From Ichthyophis bannanicus (taxonomy: Eukaryota > Chordata > Amphibia > Gymnophiona > Ichthyophiidae): 64,000 nt of DNA. A program made the translations under genes and the position numbers. A model generated the notes under the pieces. That model worked only from the letters and a program-made list of their open reading frames with translations, was not told the DNA's origin and did not search any database. Of the stretch, positions 1 through 9,489 are shown piece by piece; the first letter of the stretch is position 1, and the number at the start of each line of letters is the position of its first letter. The stretch covers positions 174,995,043-175,059,042 of the forward strand of contig CM066031.1 in NCBI GenBank assembly GCA_033557465.1. Reading direction: 5' to 3'.

Positions 1-47
1 CAAACTCACAGCGTGCAAGCTGGAAATCCCTTTATAAAGGTAGTCAG

Positions 48-773
48 ATGAGCAGAGAGGGGGAACAGGACGGAGAGTGGTACGAGCACCAGCAAGGGGG
101 TGACCGGGAAGGGACCTCCGGTGCCAGCACAAGGGAACGAGAAGGAGAACGGTACAGGATCCAGTACAGAGACCAGAAAGGGGGCTCAAGAGATCCAGGT
201 GTGCAGCAAGGACTGCAGCAAAGAGTCCAGCACAGAGACCGGGGAGAGAGCTCAGGTACCAGCACAGGAGTGCAGCAGAGAGACCAAAGAGTCCAGCAAA
301 GAGAGGCACCCAGGAGGGTAGCCGACAGACCAACCGGAAGTGTACCAGCGAGGGTACCAGGTATAGTAACAGGAGAAGGAAGGAGAAGAACGGATACAGA
401 CAGAGGCAAGTCTCAGCCCTGGGATAAGGCCCAGAGAAGCAGCCTGCCTGTTAAAAGAAGTTCTTCAAATAAAGACTGGAAATCCACGTCTGGTTTTCCT
501 GGCAGCCTTAATTGTGGAGCAGTGCACAGGACAGAGGATCAACAAGAAAAGCTACAGAGTAAGCTGAATCCTAGGCGTGGCACTCCACCGAAGATAAGGT
601 ATGAAAAGCCTTTTATATTAAAAGGAACTTTAAATGAAGGCACACTTATGCAGGTAGATAAACCTCATTATCAGAGAAGAAGCAAAGTTAACTATTTAAA
701 ACCACTTTCCAAAAGCGTTCTACAGAAGTTATATGACAAGCCAAGAAACTTCTGTGAGGAACTAAGTAACTGA
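48..773 (+). CDS. Gag-like or hypothetical repeat protein, 241 aa (element A)
   Basis: I do not recognise this protein. The N-terminal two thirds is very rich in Gln, Arg, Glu, Ser and Gly, built from loosely repeated gagaccag/cagcaaag-type DNA. The C-terminal part (from about residue 180) is more protein-like, with basic and aromatic residues and short Lys/Pro motifs. No zinc knuckle, protease or RT motif is visible. Downstream, after the stop and in another frame (about 780-905), a short acidic stretch ends in PMECNLC. A minus-strand ORF at 14,013-15,089 has a similar layout and an acidic end containing PMQYE and MDCS, and both are followed by a very similar GGAAATAAAGCC-TATTT polyadenylation region. 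I infer two members of one non-autonomous element family. The ATG follows a TTTATAAAGG motif at about 31-40. The 5' end lies outside the window. Function unknown. Confidence 0.4.
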   Translation: MSREGEQDGEWYEHQQGGDREGTSGASTREREGERYRIQYRDQKGGSRDPGVQQGLQQRVQHRDRGESSGTSTGVQQRDQRVQQREAPRRVADRPTGSVPARVPGIVTGEGRRRTDTDRGKSQPWDKAQRSSLPVKRSSSNKDWKSTSGFPGSLNCGAVHRTEDQQEKLQSKLNPRRGTPPKIRYEKPFILKGTLNEGTLMQVDKPHYQRRSKVNYLKPLSKSVLQKLYDKPRNFCEELSN

Positions 774-1220
774 GGATACACTAAACATTGAAGAGTGTAG
801 TGAGCCAGAATCAATGGACTTGGATTACAGCTCCAGTGTTCCCATGCCTCACACTGAACCTATGGAATGTAACTTATGCTTAAGAGGTAGTTGCCTGCCA
901 TGCTAATTGTACAGTGAAGAAATGAGTCTGAAAATGGTGAAGCTGATAACTATTCTATTCTAATTGTGTTCTGTTGTTTGGAAAAATCCCTTAACCCAGC
1001 TAAACAGTCAATTGTACAGCCTACAACATTTAACTGTTTAGTTCATGGTGGAACTTTATTATTATTTGAGGAAAGCATTACCTCCACTTTAAGTTTGTTG
1101 TCTCATTTGAACCTAGAGCATTAAGCGGTGGAAATAAAGCCTTATTTACCCTCCATTTGGCGTAGTTATTCATTTTAGGGAGCACTACACTACAAGGACC
1201 ACAATCCTTTGGGTCCTACA
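774..1220 (+). other. 3' region of element A with AATAAA
   Basis: Non-coding sequence after the element A ORF. It ends with GGTGGAAATAAAGCCTTATTTACC near 1,127-1,150 (written here only as a marker of the poly(A) signal) and then a short segment with CACTACACTACAAGG. The same AATAAAGCC-TATTT block follows the ORF of element B on the other strand at about 13,800-13,835, which is the best evidence that the two are related. No long terminal repeat pair can be shown inside the window. Confidence 0.35.
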
Positions 1221-1289
1221 TCTCAAATACTCCCTGATACAAATTAAATGTCGGCAGACGCCCTTACTCTACTATGCCAGTAGGGGCGC

Positions 1290-1425
1290 CGGGGCGACAA
1301 AAACCAAGCTCCTGCTTTGTTGACTGTTTATTGTAAACCGCAACTGATCTCTGGAAGATGCGGTATACAAATGATTGTTAAATAATAATAATCATAAATA
1401 AATAAATAGATAAATAATATTGTGC
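1290..1425 (+). repeat. L2-type LINE 3' tail
   Basis: The segment TGTAAACCGC...GATGCGGTATACAAAT followed by TTAAATAATAATAA and AAATAAATAAATA is the short hairpin plus A/T-rich tail seen at the 3' end of the L2-like elements elsewhere in this window (19,880-19,955; 23,490-23,570 on the minus strand). No coding part precedes it, so it is a very 5'-truncated insertion or the tail of a SINE that uses the same 3' end. Confidence 0.6.
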
Positions 1426-2685
1426 CACTAGAACTGCTATTATATAATCTTATCTTAGACTCATAGATATGACCTTTCCTAAAAATTAAAAGATCTATTC
1501 TTTTTCTGGTCAGGCTTGGGAAGCATACAGGGTAAGCTGTCACTGTACTCAAAACTTGTAGTATGAACCTTGCAGATGAATATAGTGAAAGCTGTGATCA
1601 ATAAACTTCATTTTTCTTTTTCTATGTTGACACCAGCAATGGAAGGTTTTGTAGTGACATATCAAAATATATGACAAGGTCAATTATGTTTTGGAACTGA
1701 ATTAACTTTTTTTCGCCTCATGAGCGCCAAGAACTGAGAAGCATAGAAATAAAGTCGCTTGGCTGATATTATATGTGCATATAGTACACATTGGACTGCA
1801 GTAGTCACTCTAAATTCAGTGTATGGCTAGGAAAACTGAAATTTAGGGGGCCTTTTAGTGAAGCATGTGTTCATCTTATCCATGGCTCCTATCTCCCACT
1901 GGGGAAAATATTGATAGTAGGCAGCAGTGAATTGGGCAACAGGGAGACAGACACACCAAGGGTGAGGTCATTGGTCACTGGGGGTTTGGGATTCTCACAA
2001 CTGGTAGGAGGAGGTGATCAGGGTTTGGGAATATGCAGGGGTCTTGGAAAGGGGGCAGATGTTAGGTTTGAGAAAGGCACACAATACACTGCAGAAAAAC
2101 AAATGGTAGCTCAAAAGATATTTACAGGGACAGAGAAGATAGTCAAGCCAAACATCCACAAATCAAGCTCCTTCAGTCATCAATGTCATGAGCCGTCCCA
2201 ACAAAGTCCCATCCTTATTCCAGATTTATAGCAGGTGTAAAGTGTCATTTTAAAAAATCTGCCCTGCGCATCACCAGCCTATGTGAAATATATCATGGAT
2301 GTACAGGTGCTGGCACCTCCCCGGCCATGCCTGGAAATGCCTCCCATCAAGAGATGCAAAGATCAGCCTGCTCAGTGTGGAAACATGCATATTGCAGCCT
2401 TTCTAAAACAGTGTTTTACACATCAGTGTGGCTTCCACATTTTAATGGTCCTGCATACAAATTTAAAATGTAAGTAAGTCTTCTAAAATAGCCCTCATGA
2501 TGGCACATTCCAAATGGGACATCCAAGTGCAATCTGAGATGTCAAAGCCAGAACGTCTGAAAAGAAAGACAGGCATGTTGAAGTTCAGGCATAATTCCAG
2601 AAACATGGATGTGCCTGATGTGCACCTGTATCATGTGCCTATATAGACGTACCCAGGAGAAAGCTTCAGAACCAAAGCATCTAAT
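1426..2685. other. No recognisable feature
   Basis: AT-rich sequence with only short chance ORFs (for example 1,791-2,231). I see no coding motifs, terminal repeats or tRNA-like boxes. It may be old, decayed repeat or unique intergenic DNA. Confidence 0.5.
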
Positions 2686-2689
2686 AATA

Positions 2690-2800
2690 TGATAGCTAGA
2701 GTGGTGGCTTAAGAGCTTTGTGACTAGGATTCAAATCCCAGTATGGGACTTTGTAATTTAAAGCTAGTCACTTAATTCTCTATCTTCTCTACATTCTCTG
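2690..2800 (+). repeat. Degenerate tRNA-derived SINE
   Basis: Contains a B-box-like GGATTCAAATCCC followed by GCTAGTCACTTAATTCTC, matching the body of the better-preserved SINEs at 13,208 and 55,920 (B box, then a CAAGTCACTTAACCCTCC motif). The A box is eroded and the tail is not clear. Confidence 0.5.
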
Positions 2801-3089
2801 GCACTTTTAAGGTGAAAACAAACACTTTCCTGATACGTTTTGTGCCTAGAGCAGGAATAAACATACAGGTCCCTGCAGACTGCTCAGCAGCTTCTGGGAT
2901 TGAAAAGGGACGTGTGAGTCTATTGCCTCTTCCACATTCCTGTGCTTACTTGAACATTCCTGTAATGGAAATGAATGGCATTTGTGGAATGATTATCAAG
3001 ATGTGTGCATATCTGCAGAGGTCCAAACCACAACTAAAGCTTTTAGATGACCCTTATTGTGTATTTGGACATTTAGAAGGCATTTCACA

Positions 3090-4352
3090 AAGACCTACAT
3101 AAAAGACTTTTGAGGAAATTAGAGTCATAGCATAGGAGACAATGTCCTACTGTAGATTGGACTGGTTAAGAGAGTAGTTAAATGGTCAGTTTTCTCAGTG
3201 GATGAAAGTGAATAGCATAGTAACCCATTGATCTGTTCTGGGATTGGTGTTCTTTAGCATATTCATAAATGATCTACAACTGGGAATGACAAGTGAGTTG
3301 ATGAAATTTGCAGACGACACCACATTTTTTTGAAAGCTGTTAAAATGCATGCAAATTGTCGGAAATTACAGGAGGAACTTGTGAGACTTGGGGACTGGGC
3401 ATCCAAATGGCAGATGAAATTCAACATGGAAAACTGCAAAGTGATGCATGTAGGGAAGAATAACTCAAATTTTAGTTATACAATGTTAAGTTTCACATTA
3501 GAAGTCACCACCCAGGAAAATAATCTGGGCATCATTGTGGACAATAATTTGAAATTTCTTGTTTAAAGTGCAGCAGTGGCCAATAAAGCAAAAAGAATGT
3601 TAGAAATTATAAGGAAAGAAATAGAGAATAAAACAAATATGGCTTAATGACTCCACTTTGCTCCATGGTGTGGCCACACTTTGAATATTTTGTCAAATTC
3701 CTTTCTTCACATCTTAAAAAAGATTTAACAGAATTAGAAAAGGTACAGAGAAGGGCAATTAAAATGTTAATGGAGAAACAACGACTCCCCTGTGAGAAAA
3801 GGTTAAAGAGGTCAGGTCTCTTCAGCTTGAAGAAGAGACTGCTGAGGTGAGATATGATGTTGTAGTTGTTAAATGTAGTCGAGTTGTCATAAACTGCATT
3901 CGGTCTTCAGTCAGGACATATGATAGAGCTCTGTAAAATCCTGAGTGGAATGTAATGGCAAAATTGTTAATCAATTACTCTTTCCAAAAGTAAGAAGACT
4001 AGGGATCACCCATGAGGTTACTAACTAGTACATTTACAACAAGTAGGAGAAAATATTTTTTCACTCAATGCATAATTAAACTCTGAAATTCATTGTCGAA
4101 GGATGTGATAAAAGCAGTTAACATACAGTAGCTAAGTTTGAAAAAGGTTTGGATAAGTTCCTGAAGAAGAAATCCATACATTTATTAAGGTAGATATGGG
4201 AAAGCCATTGCTTATCCCTAGTGGTAAGTATAAAGGAATCTATCTACAATCTGAGATTTTGCCAGGCATTTTTTACCTGGTTTTGCCACTGTTAGAAACA
4301 GGATACTACTGTAGGCTTAATGATCTGACCCAGTATGGCAATTCTTATGTTC
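3090..4352 (+). mobile_element. CR1 LINE 3' fragment, decayed
   Basis: Translated fragments show the CR1 reverse transcriptase from the NGQFSQW segment and FADDT (about 3,200-3,330) through WASKWQMKFN and CKVMHVGKNNSN (3,400-3,470) to KVQRRAIKM and GLFSLKKRLLR (3,740-3,850). The same landmarks occur in the better CR1 copy at 62,298-64,000. The copy ends in GATCTGACCCAGTATGGCA then ATTCTTATGTTC, the usual CR1 terminus with its short TTCTTATG repeat. Many frameshifts and stops break the frame, so it is a pseudogene. It is 5'-truncated, as is typical for CR1, and is interrupted at 3,859 by a tiny BovB insertion. Confidence 0.85.
3859..3917 (-). mobile_element. 59-bp BovB 3'-end insertion inside CR1
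   Basis: The segment resembles the left edge of the BovB at 41,686 (GTTGTTGTTAAGTGCCGTCG..., then GTTCGGTCTTCAGTCAGG), with part of the middle missing. It sits between two copies of ATATGAT (3,852-3,858 and 3,918-3,924), and removing it restores a continuous CR1 sequence (GAGATATGATAGAGCTC). I read it as a very short, 5'-truncated BovB insertion with its own target-site duplication. Confidence 0.65.
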
Positions 4353-4600
4353 CTGTCTTCTGCGAAGGGGTAGGTATTCTTGAACATGAGGTTGGTGGCA
4401 CTGAGATAACATCCGTATAATAGACCATTTTCCAATAAAATTTTGTATAAAGGATGACCTAAAATAGAGGGCCTATCAGAGTTTGGAAAGATATTAGAGA
4501 CATTGGTAATCTGACTGCTTTGAGTTTCATAGAGGCCCTGTCCTTCCCCCTTGTGAATAAAAAGACGACTACATTGTCAGAACAGGTTTATTTCTGGAAT
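4353..4600. other. No recognisable feature
   Basis: Short stretch between the CR1 terminus and the hairpin-rich region. No coding, repeat or RNA signal is visible to me. Confidence 0.4.
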
Positions 4601-4632
4601 GCATAATTGGGGATATGTCTACTGAACTACAT

Positions 4633-4673
4633 TAGTTTTGGCTGCTAACATGGCGCGTTAGCAGCCAAAACTA
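4633..4673. repeat. Perfect 16-bp hairpin
   Basis: TAGTTTTGGCTGCTAA (4,633-4,648) is followed by a 9-nt loop and its exact reverse complement (4,658-4,673). It is the first of several inverted repeats in the next 800 bases and may mark the end of a foldback-type element. Confidence 0.8.
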
Positions 4674-4689
4674 CATGGCAAGCAGCAAA

Positions 4690-5500
4690 CCTCCATTGTA
4701 TCTGCAGGGGGTATACCTAGGGGAGGGCCTGCATATACCGAAGATGTTTGGTTTTGCCATAGAGACCTCATATTACCCGCCTTGGCAGATACCATGGGAA
4801 AAGTCCTGCAGTACCTGCCAAAGGAGGTACAGTGGATCCTGGTGGTAAATCCATGGGGAAGGATTGTAGTGATCAGGTACGCAGAGCTGTCAGAAGCTCT
4901 ATTCCCTGATCACTGCCATGCCCCCTACCCCCCAAGTGCTCCAATTGGGCCTCCCAGCTTCCAATATTGTCATGCCATGTTGCTGTGCTCTGCAAACACT
5001 GACAATAGAAAAAATAAATGTGTGTGCCCCCTTTCAGCACTAATCCCTGCTGGACAGCTCCTGATCCCCATCAGGAGCTGCCCAGGGGGGGATCAATGCA
5101 CCCCCCCCCCCAAGGCTGAAAACTGTCCCAGCTAGCCAGTCAGTTAAGCCCCTCTCCTTCATTCCTCCAATGCAGAATTGAAAATGTGTGTGGGGGGGAG
5201 GGGCCCTACGTCCCCTTCCTCCCCCTCCCACCTCTGTCAAAAAAATCCTCGCACTATCCATCAGGGGTTCCGTGGCTCCCCTATTCCCAGGGACCCCCAA
5301 GCACATACCTTAATATTCTGGTGGTATAATGGGAGAATGGGTAGGAACAATCCTACTCACTCTTGCCCCATCTTGTGGCCAATACAAAATGGTCACCATT
5401 CTGAGGTGTTGCCATTTAGTCTCTCACTAGGAGGCAACATCGCAAGATTGCGGCCTTCTTTGTAAGGGCCTATGAGAAGGGCAGGAGAGAAGAGCTGCGG
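4690..5500. repeat. Hairpin-rich island I
   Basis: Several separate inverted repeats follow each other: AGTGATCAGG...CCTGATCACT (about 4,868-4,916) with an inner AGAGCT/AAGCTCT pair, TATTGTCA...TGACAATA (about 4,964-5,007), CAGCTCCTGAT-CCCC-ATCAGGAGCTG (5,055-5,080), and GTAGGA...TCCTAC (about 5,341-5,356). Base composition is higher in G+C than in the flanks, with C and G runs near 5,101 and 5,190. The closest analogue in the window is 15,257-15,577. I know no family with this layout; it could be a decayed foldback DNA transposon. Confidence 0.45.
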
Positions 5501-6192
5501 GCTTTAGTAAAAGTGGAACCCTAAATATCCAGGAACATTGTATTTCTAAAAATTACCCACTTTTCCCAGGGTAAAAGTAAGAGGGCTCAGGGTGGGATTA
5601 GGTCAGGGAAGGAAACACCAGTAATAATGTCATATACGTTTCCTGTGCATTCAAGTGGATTTTACACATATAAAAGGATTTTTATAAGATTACCCCATGG
5701 GTATGCATGTTCAAGTCTACCTGGTGAGAAGAACACATGTACTTGAATGTGATCTGTATTTAGGCATGCTCTGGGCTGGAGTTTAAGCAGAGTGGTGTAG
5801 TATGATCATAAGATACACACCTGCATGTGAACTTCACTGGTGCACATTTACCCCTACTTCTGAGCAGGTATAAAAGTATGCAGGTATCTTCCGGTCATGG
5901 TTTCTGCAGGATTTGTATTAGTATTTTATATAGACATATAAATGCATATATGTTTTTATAAAATAGGCTAAAAGTGGGTACTTGCCCTCTCAACTAGGCA
6001 GCCTGTTATAGAATTATCTCCAATATGCATAATTTTGCATTTTCAAAACTGTTCATGTTTTAAAGTGAAAAATGTAAGTGCAGTAAAAGCAGGTGAAAAT
6101 TTAATGAGGGTTCTTTTTTCTGGGGTACTTTTCAAAAGGAAACAATGCCGGTAGTTTACCACTAGAAACTGGTGCATAATCCATGGTTATAA
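5501..6192. other. Old repeat remnant, otherwise nothing
   Basis: The motif TAAAAGTGGGTACTTGCCC at about 5,968 recurs as AAAGTGGGTACTTGCTC at about 16,965, each near TTTATAAA-type runs. This suggests scattered copies of an old MITE-like repeat. No coding content is visible. Confidence 0.35.
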
Positions 6193-7362
6193 TTATCCAT
6201 AGGTGTACATATTAAGATCCTTAAGTCTGTCCTCATATGCTTTATAATGAAGACCACTAATCATTTTAGTAGCCACCCTCTGCACCGACTCCATCCTGTT
6301 CATATCCTTTTGAAGGTGCGGTCTCCAGAATTGCACACTATACTCCAAATGAGGTCGCACCAAAGACTTATACAGAGGCATTATCACCTCGTTTTTTCTG
6401 CTAGCCATTCCTCTCCGTATGCACCCAAGCATCCTTCTAGCTTTTGCCGTCGCCTTTTCTACCTGTTTAGCTACTTTAAGATCATCAGACACAACCACGC
6501 CTAGGTCCCGCTCTTCTTTAGTGGACAAAAGTACTTCACCTCCTATACTGTATTGCTCCCTTGGATTGCTGCAGCCCAAATGCATGACCTTACATTTTTT
6601 AACATTAAATCCCAGCTGCCAAATTCTAGACCATTCTTCAAGCTTAGCTAGATCCCTCCTCATGTTATCTACACCTTCCTGGGTGTCTACTCTATTGCAG
6701 ATTTTGGTATCATCTGCAAAGAGGCAAACCTTACCCGACAGCCCTTCCGCTATATCACTAACAAAGATGTTAAAAAGAATAGGACCAAGGACAGATCCCT
6801 GGGGCACACCACTGGTAACATCCTTCTCTTCAGAGTGAGCTCCATTTACTTGTACTCTGTCGCCTCCCACAAAACCAATTTCTAACCCAAGCAGTAACTT
6901 TAGGGTCCATCCCTAGGGTGCTTAGTTTGTTTATAAGTCGCCTGTTAGGAACAGTGTCAAAGGCTTTACTGAAATCTAAATACACCACATCTAGAGCTCT
7001 CCCTCGTCCAACTCCCTGGTCACCCAGTCAAAGAAATCAATCAGATTTGTCTGACAAGACCTGCCTCTGGTGAATCCATGCTGCCTCGGATCCTGTAATC
7101 CGCTGGACTCCAGAAACCTCACTATTTTCTCTTTCAGCAGCGTTTCCAATAATTTACTCACCACCGAAGTTAAACTAACTGGCCTGTAGTTTTCAACCAC
7201 ATCCTTACTTCCACTTTTGTGTAAAGGCACCACATGAGCCTCTCTCCAGTCCTTTGGCACCACTCCCGACTCCAATGAGGCATTGAAAAGGTCAGTCAGT
7301 GGAGTTGCTAGAACGTCCCCAAGTTCCCTCAGTATTCTAGGGTGTATCCCATCCGGTCCCAT
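6193..7362 (-). pseudogene. CR1 reverse transcriptase remnant
   Basis: Two open segments (7,362-6,991 and 6,870-6,193) together cover fingers, palm and part of the thumb of a non-LTR reverse transcriptase. The palm motif FADD is intact, as are GVPQGS and the CNPREQYSIG-like linker region. The gap between the segments can be read in another frame as YLDFSKAFDTVP, so a small indel separates them. The enzyme would copy CR1 RNA at a nicked chromosomal target; this copy cannot make a full protein. Confidence 0.85.
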
Positions 7363-7416
7363 CGCTTTGTCTTCTTTAAGTTGAGCTAGTTTCTCACGAA
7401 CACAGTTTTCTGAAAA

Positions 7417-8163
7417 TTATTCAAGATGTCCCTCGCTTCTGTTCCTATTTGTGGGTGTTTTCTGAGGTCCTGCTCCTGGTTCTTCATCTGTGAACACCGA
7501 ACAAAAATATTTGTTAAGCAATTCCGCTTTATCCTTATCAGCTTCTACATATTCCCCCCCTGCACCCTTGAGTCTGACAATACCACTTTTGCCCTTCCTC
7601 TTCTCACTAATATATCTGAAAAATGTCTTAGCCCCCCTTTTTATTGCATTGGCTATTTCCTCCTCCTTTTGAATCTTTGCCTTCTTGACTACTTTGCTAG
7701 CTTCTCTAAGTTTTTCCATATACAGATGCCTGTCTTCCTCTCTCTGTGATCTCTTGTATTTCATGAAGGCCTCCCTCTTTTTCTTCACTTTTTCAGCTAC
7801 TTCCTTTGAAAACCATAGCGGTCTCCTTTTCCTTTTGCCTTTATTTACCATTTTAACAAAAAGGTTGGTTGCCCTTAAAATACCCCCTTTCAGTTTTGCC
7901 CACTGTTTTTCTACATCCCCCAGCTGTTCCCATCCCACTAATGACTCTCTGAGGTATTGGCCCATCTTCTCAAAGTTAGTCTTCCTAAAGTCTAAGATCC
8001 TCACCTTGGAATGGATTTTAACAGCCCTAGTCCTAATACTGAACCACACCATCTGGTGATCACTGGATGCAAAATGATCTCCCACTACAACATCAGAAAC
8101 ACTTTCACCATTGGTAAGCACCAAGTCCAGTATGGCCCCTTCACGTGTGGGGTCTGTTACCAA
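7417..8163 (-). pseudogene. CR1 endonuclease C-terminus and linker
   Basis: This 248-aa open segment begins within the apurinic-type endonuclease domain (the SDH of SSDHQMVWF is the conserved catalytic end of that fold) and continues through a basic linker (GKRKRRPLWFSKEV, AFMKYKRSQREEDRH) to FCSVFTDEE, which normally precedes the RT. Coding potential continues to about 8,223 as RSKEILDSLQGELFRQL. There is no true start codon. It is the upstream part of the same CR1 copy. Confidence 0.8.
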
Positions 8164-8662
8164 TTGCCTGAATAGTTCTCCCTGTAGAGAATCCAGGATC
8201 TCCTTACTTCTAGGATGAGTTTAGTACCCCAAGTCATCAAAAGTTGATTCCTGAGTCCATAGATTTTGTGTCCAACGATGTAGATTTGAAAATTATCCTA
8301 TTTATACATGTAATGACTGGATCGGGCCAGTTTGGGATGAACCACATGACCCGGCCACTGGCAGGGGAGGGCTCAAGGCTGGGTAGCAGGAAAGAGGGTG
8401 GGGCGGGGGCTGGGATAAAAGGAAGAGACTGAGAATGGAATGGTACAGGTGGGAGTGAGGCGGCTGCCGCAGCGGCCCAAGTTTAGGGAGTTGGGGGCAC
8501 AGCAGCTGGCAACTGACTGGGTGTGGATGGACTCCTGCAGGTGCTTGTGCAGGCGCTTGCCAGGTACGATGGGACAGCAGGGGGACCCACAGAACCCAAG
8601 GGTGTGTCAGGAACTGAAGGGGCTGGAGGGCCCCTCGGAGGCTGTATGGGGAGGTTACCCTG

Positions 8663-9454
8663 GTGAATGCGGATGGGGCTGAAGTGGGGGGCCCAAATAG
8701 GGATGGAGATCTGATAGCGGACTTCAAGCCAGCAGAATATGTGTGCATCACGAGCATGCTAGATAGCCATGTCCCAGCTGTGCAGAAAGAGAAAAAAATT
8801 GGAAGGGTGAGTATGGATATATTCTCGCTACTGGTGCAGAAGAGCGAGGCCAATTGCGAATGCTCAGGCTGTTGCAATAAGTGCAGGCTGGTCTCCAAGA
8901 AGGTTGACAGCGCACCGCGGACTATTGCCAATTGGTGCATGGCCTTTCGAGTGCTAACCAGTGCAGTAGGCGAGAAGCACTCTGAGCAGTACTGGGGTCT
9001 ACTCAAATATGAGGATAGTATCTGCGAAGCCTACAGGATGTACGGTGGCACTGCCTGTCTGGAGTACGATGAGTAATTTCATCGGAACATGGCAGGCAAC
9101 AGAGTACTCAGCTGGGACGATAAAGATATCAACCTGTGGATCCGGTTGATGACACAGGGCCAGCGGGGTAGTAGACCAAGTGGGAACGTGGGGGGGGGGG
9201 GGAGTTTGCCCAGCTGGCCCATAAGCCCACAACTGCCATTTCGGGGAGATGGAAGGGTGAGTAGCGGGCAAGGAGGCACTGGTACCATGCTGCCCAACTT
9301 CCTCTCCTGCCGGGGTGTCTGTAGTTTGTTCAGTGGAGGAGCCTGTAGGTTCAGTAATGCATGCAGATACCAGCATGCATGCAAAACTTGCAGGGAAAGT
9401 CACCCACAAAAACGCTGCGGCAAGCAGCAGGGGGGTGAGCTAACATGCCTATGA
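8663..9454 (+). pseudogene. DIRS/Ngaro gag-like protein with CCCH finger
   Basis: One reading frame runs from the ATG at 8,663 to 9,454 with a single in-frame stop at 9,074. The second part has WIRLM, a Gly-rich stretch (with a run of 13 G at 9,190-9,202), and a finger C-x7-C-x5-C-x3-H (CSLFSGGAC...CRYQH) followed by CKTC and SHPQKRC. This Cys/His cluster matches the C-terminal end of DIRS-type gag proteins, which would package element RNA. The frame differs from that of the RT ORF, which begins upstream of 9,648. Confidence 0.75.
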
Positions 9455-9489
9455 TGAGGTAGCTTGGTGGGGGTGAGCCTCGACGCCTA

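Larger units (their letters stand above)
6193..8223 (-). mobile_element. CR1 LINE fragment, truncated at both ends
   Basis: The minus strand encodes, in order, the end of the endonuclease domain (REGAILDLVLTN and SSDHQMVWF, from about 8,150), a Lys-rich linker, and the reverse transcriptase: GPDGIHPRIL, NYRPVSLTSV, QHGFTRGRSC (about 7,060-7,360), GVPQGSVLGPILFN and LFADDT (6,700-6,800), then VQRVATKM and YEDRLKDLN near 6,200. These are CR1-clade landmarks. The frame is broken near 7,385, 7,000 and 6,870. The copy stops at about 6,205, before the expected C-terminal LFSLEKRRLRGD region and 3' tail. That is unusual for a LINE and implies a later deletion or rearrangement. The 5' edge is near 8,223. 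Confidence 0.9.

Noticed and set aside
44..409. A 121-aa minus-strand frame over element A
   Set aside because: It is low-complexity Ser/Leu/Cys/Pro text produced by the complementary strand of the gag-rich repeat.
1791..3102. ORFs at 1,791-2,231, 2,283-2,477 and 2,812-3,102 as genes
   Set aside because: Short, with no motif or repeated homologue, overlapping a SINE in part; expected by chance in this composition.
8302..9006. A 234-aa minus-strand frame over the DIRS-type gag
   Set aside because: It is antisense to a gag frame with clear CCCH finger and has no recognisable motif; GC-rich coding DNA often leaves the other strand open.
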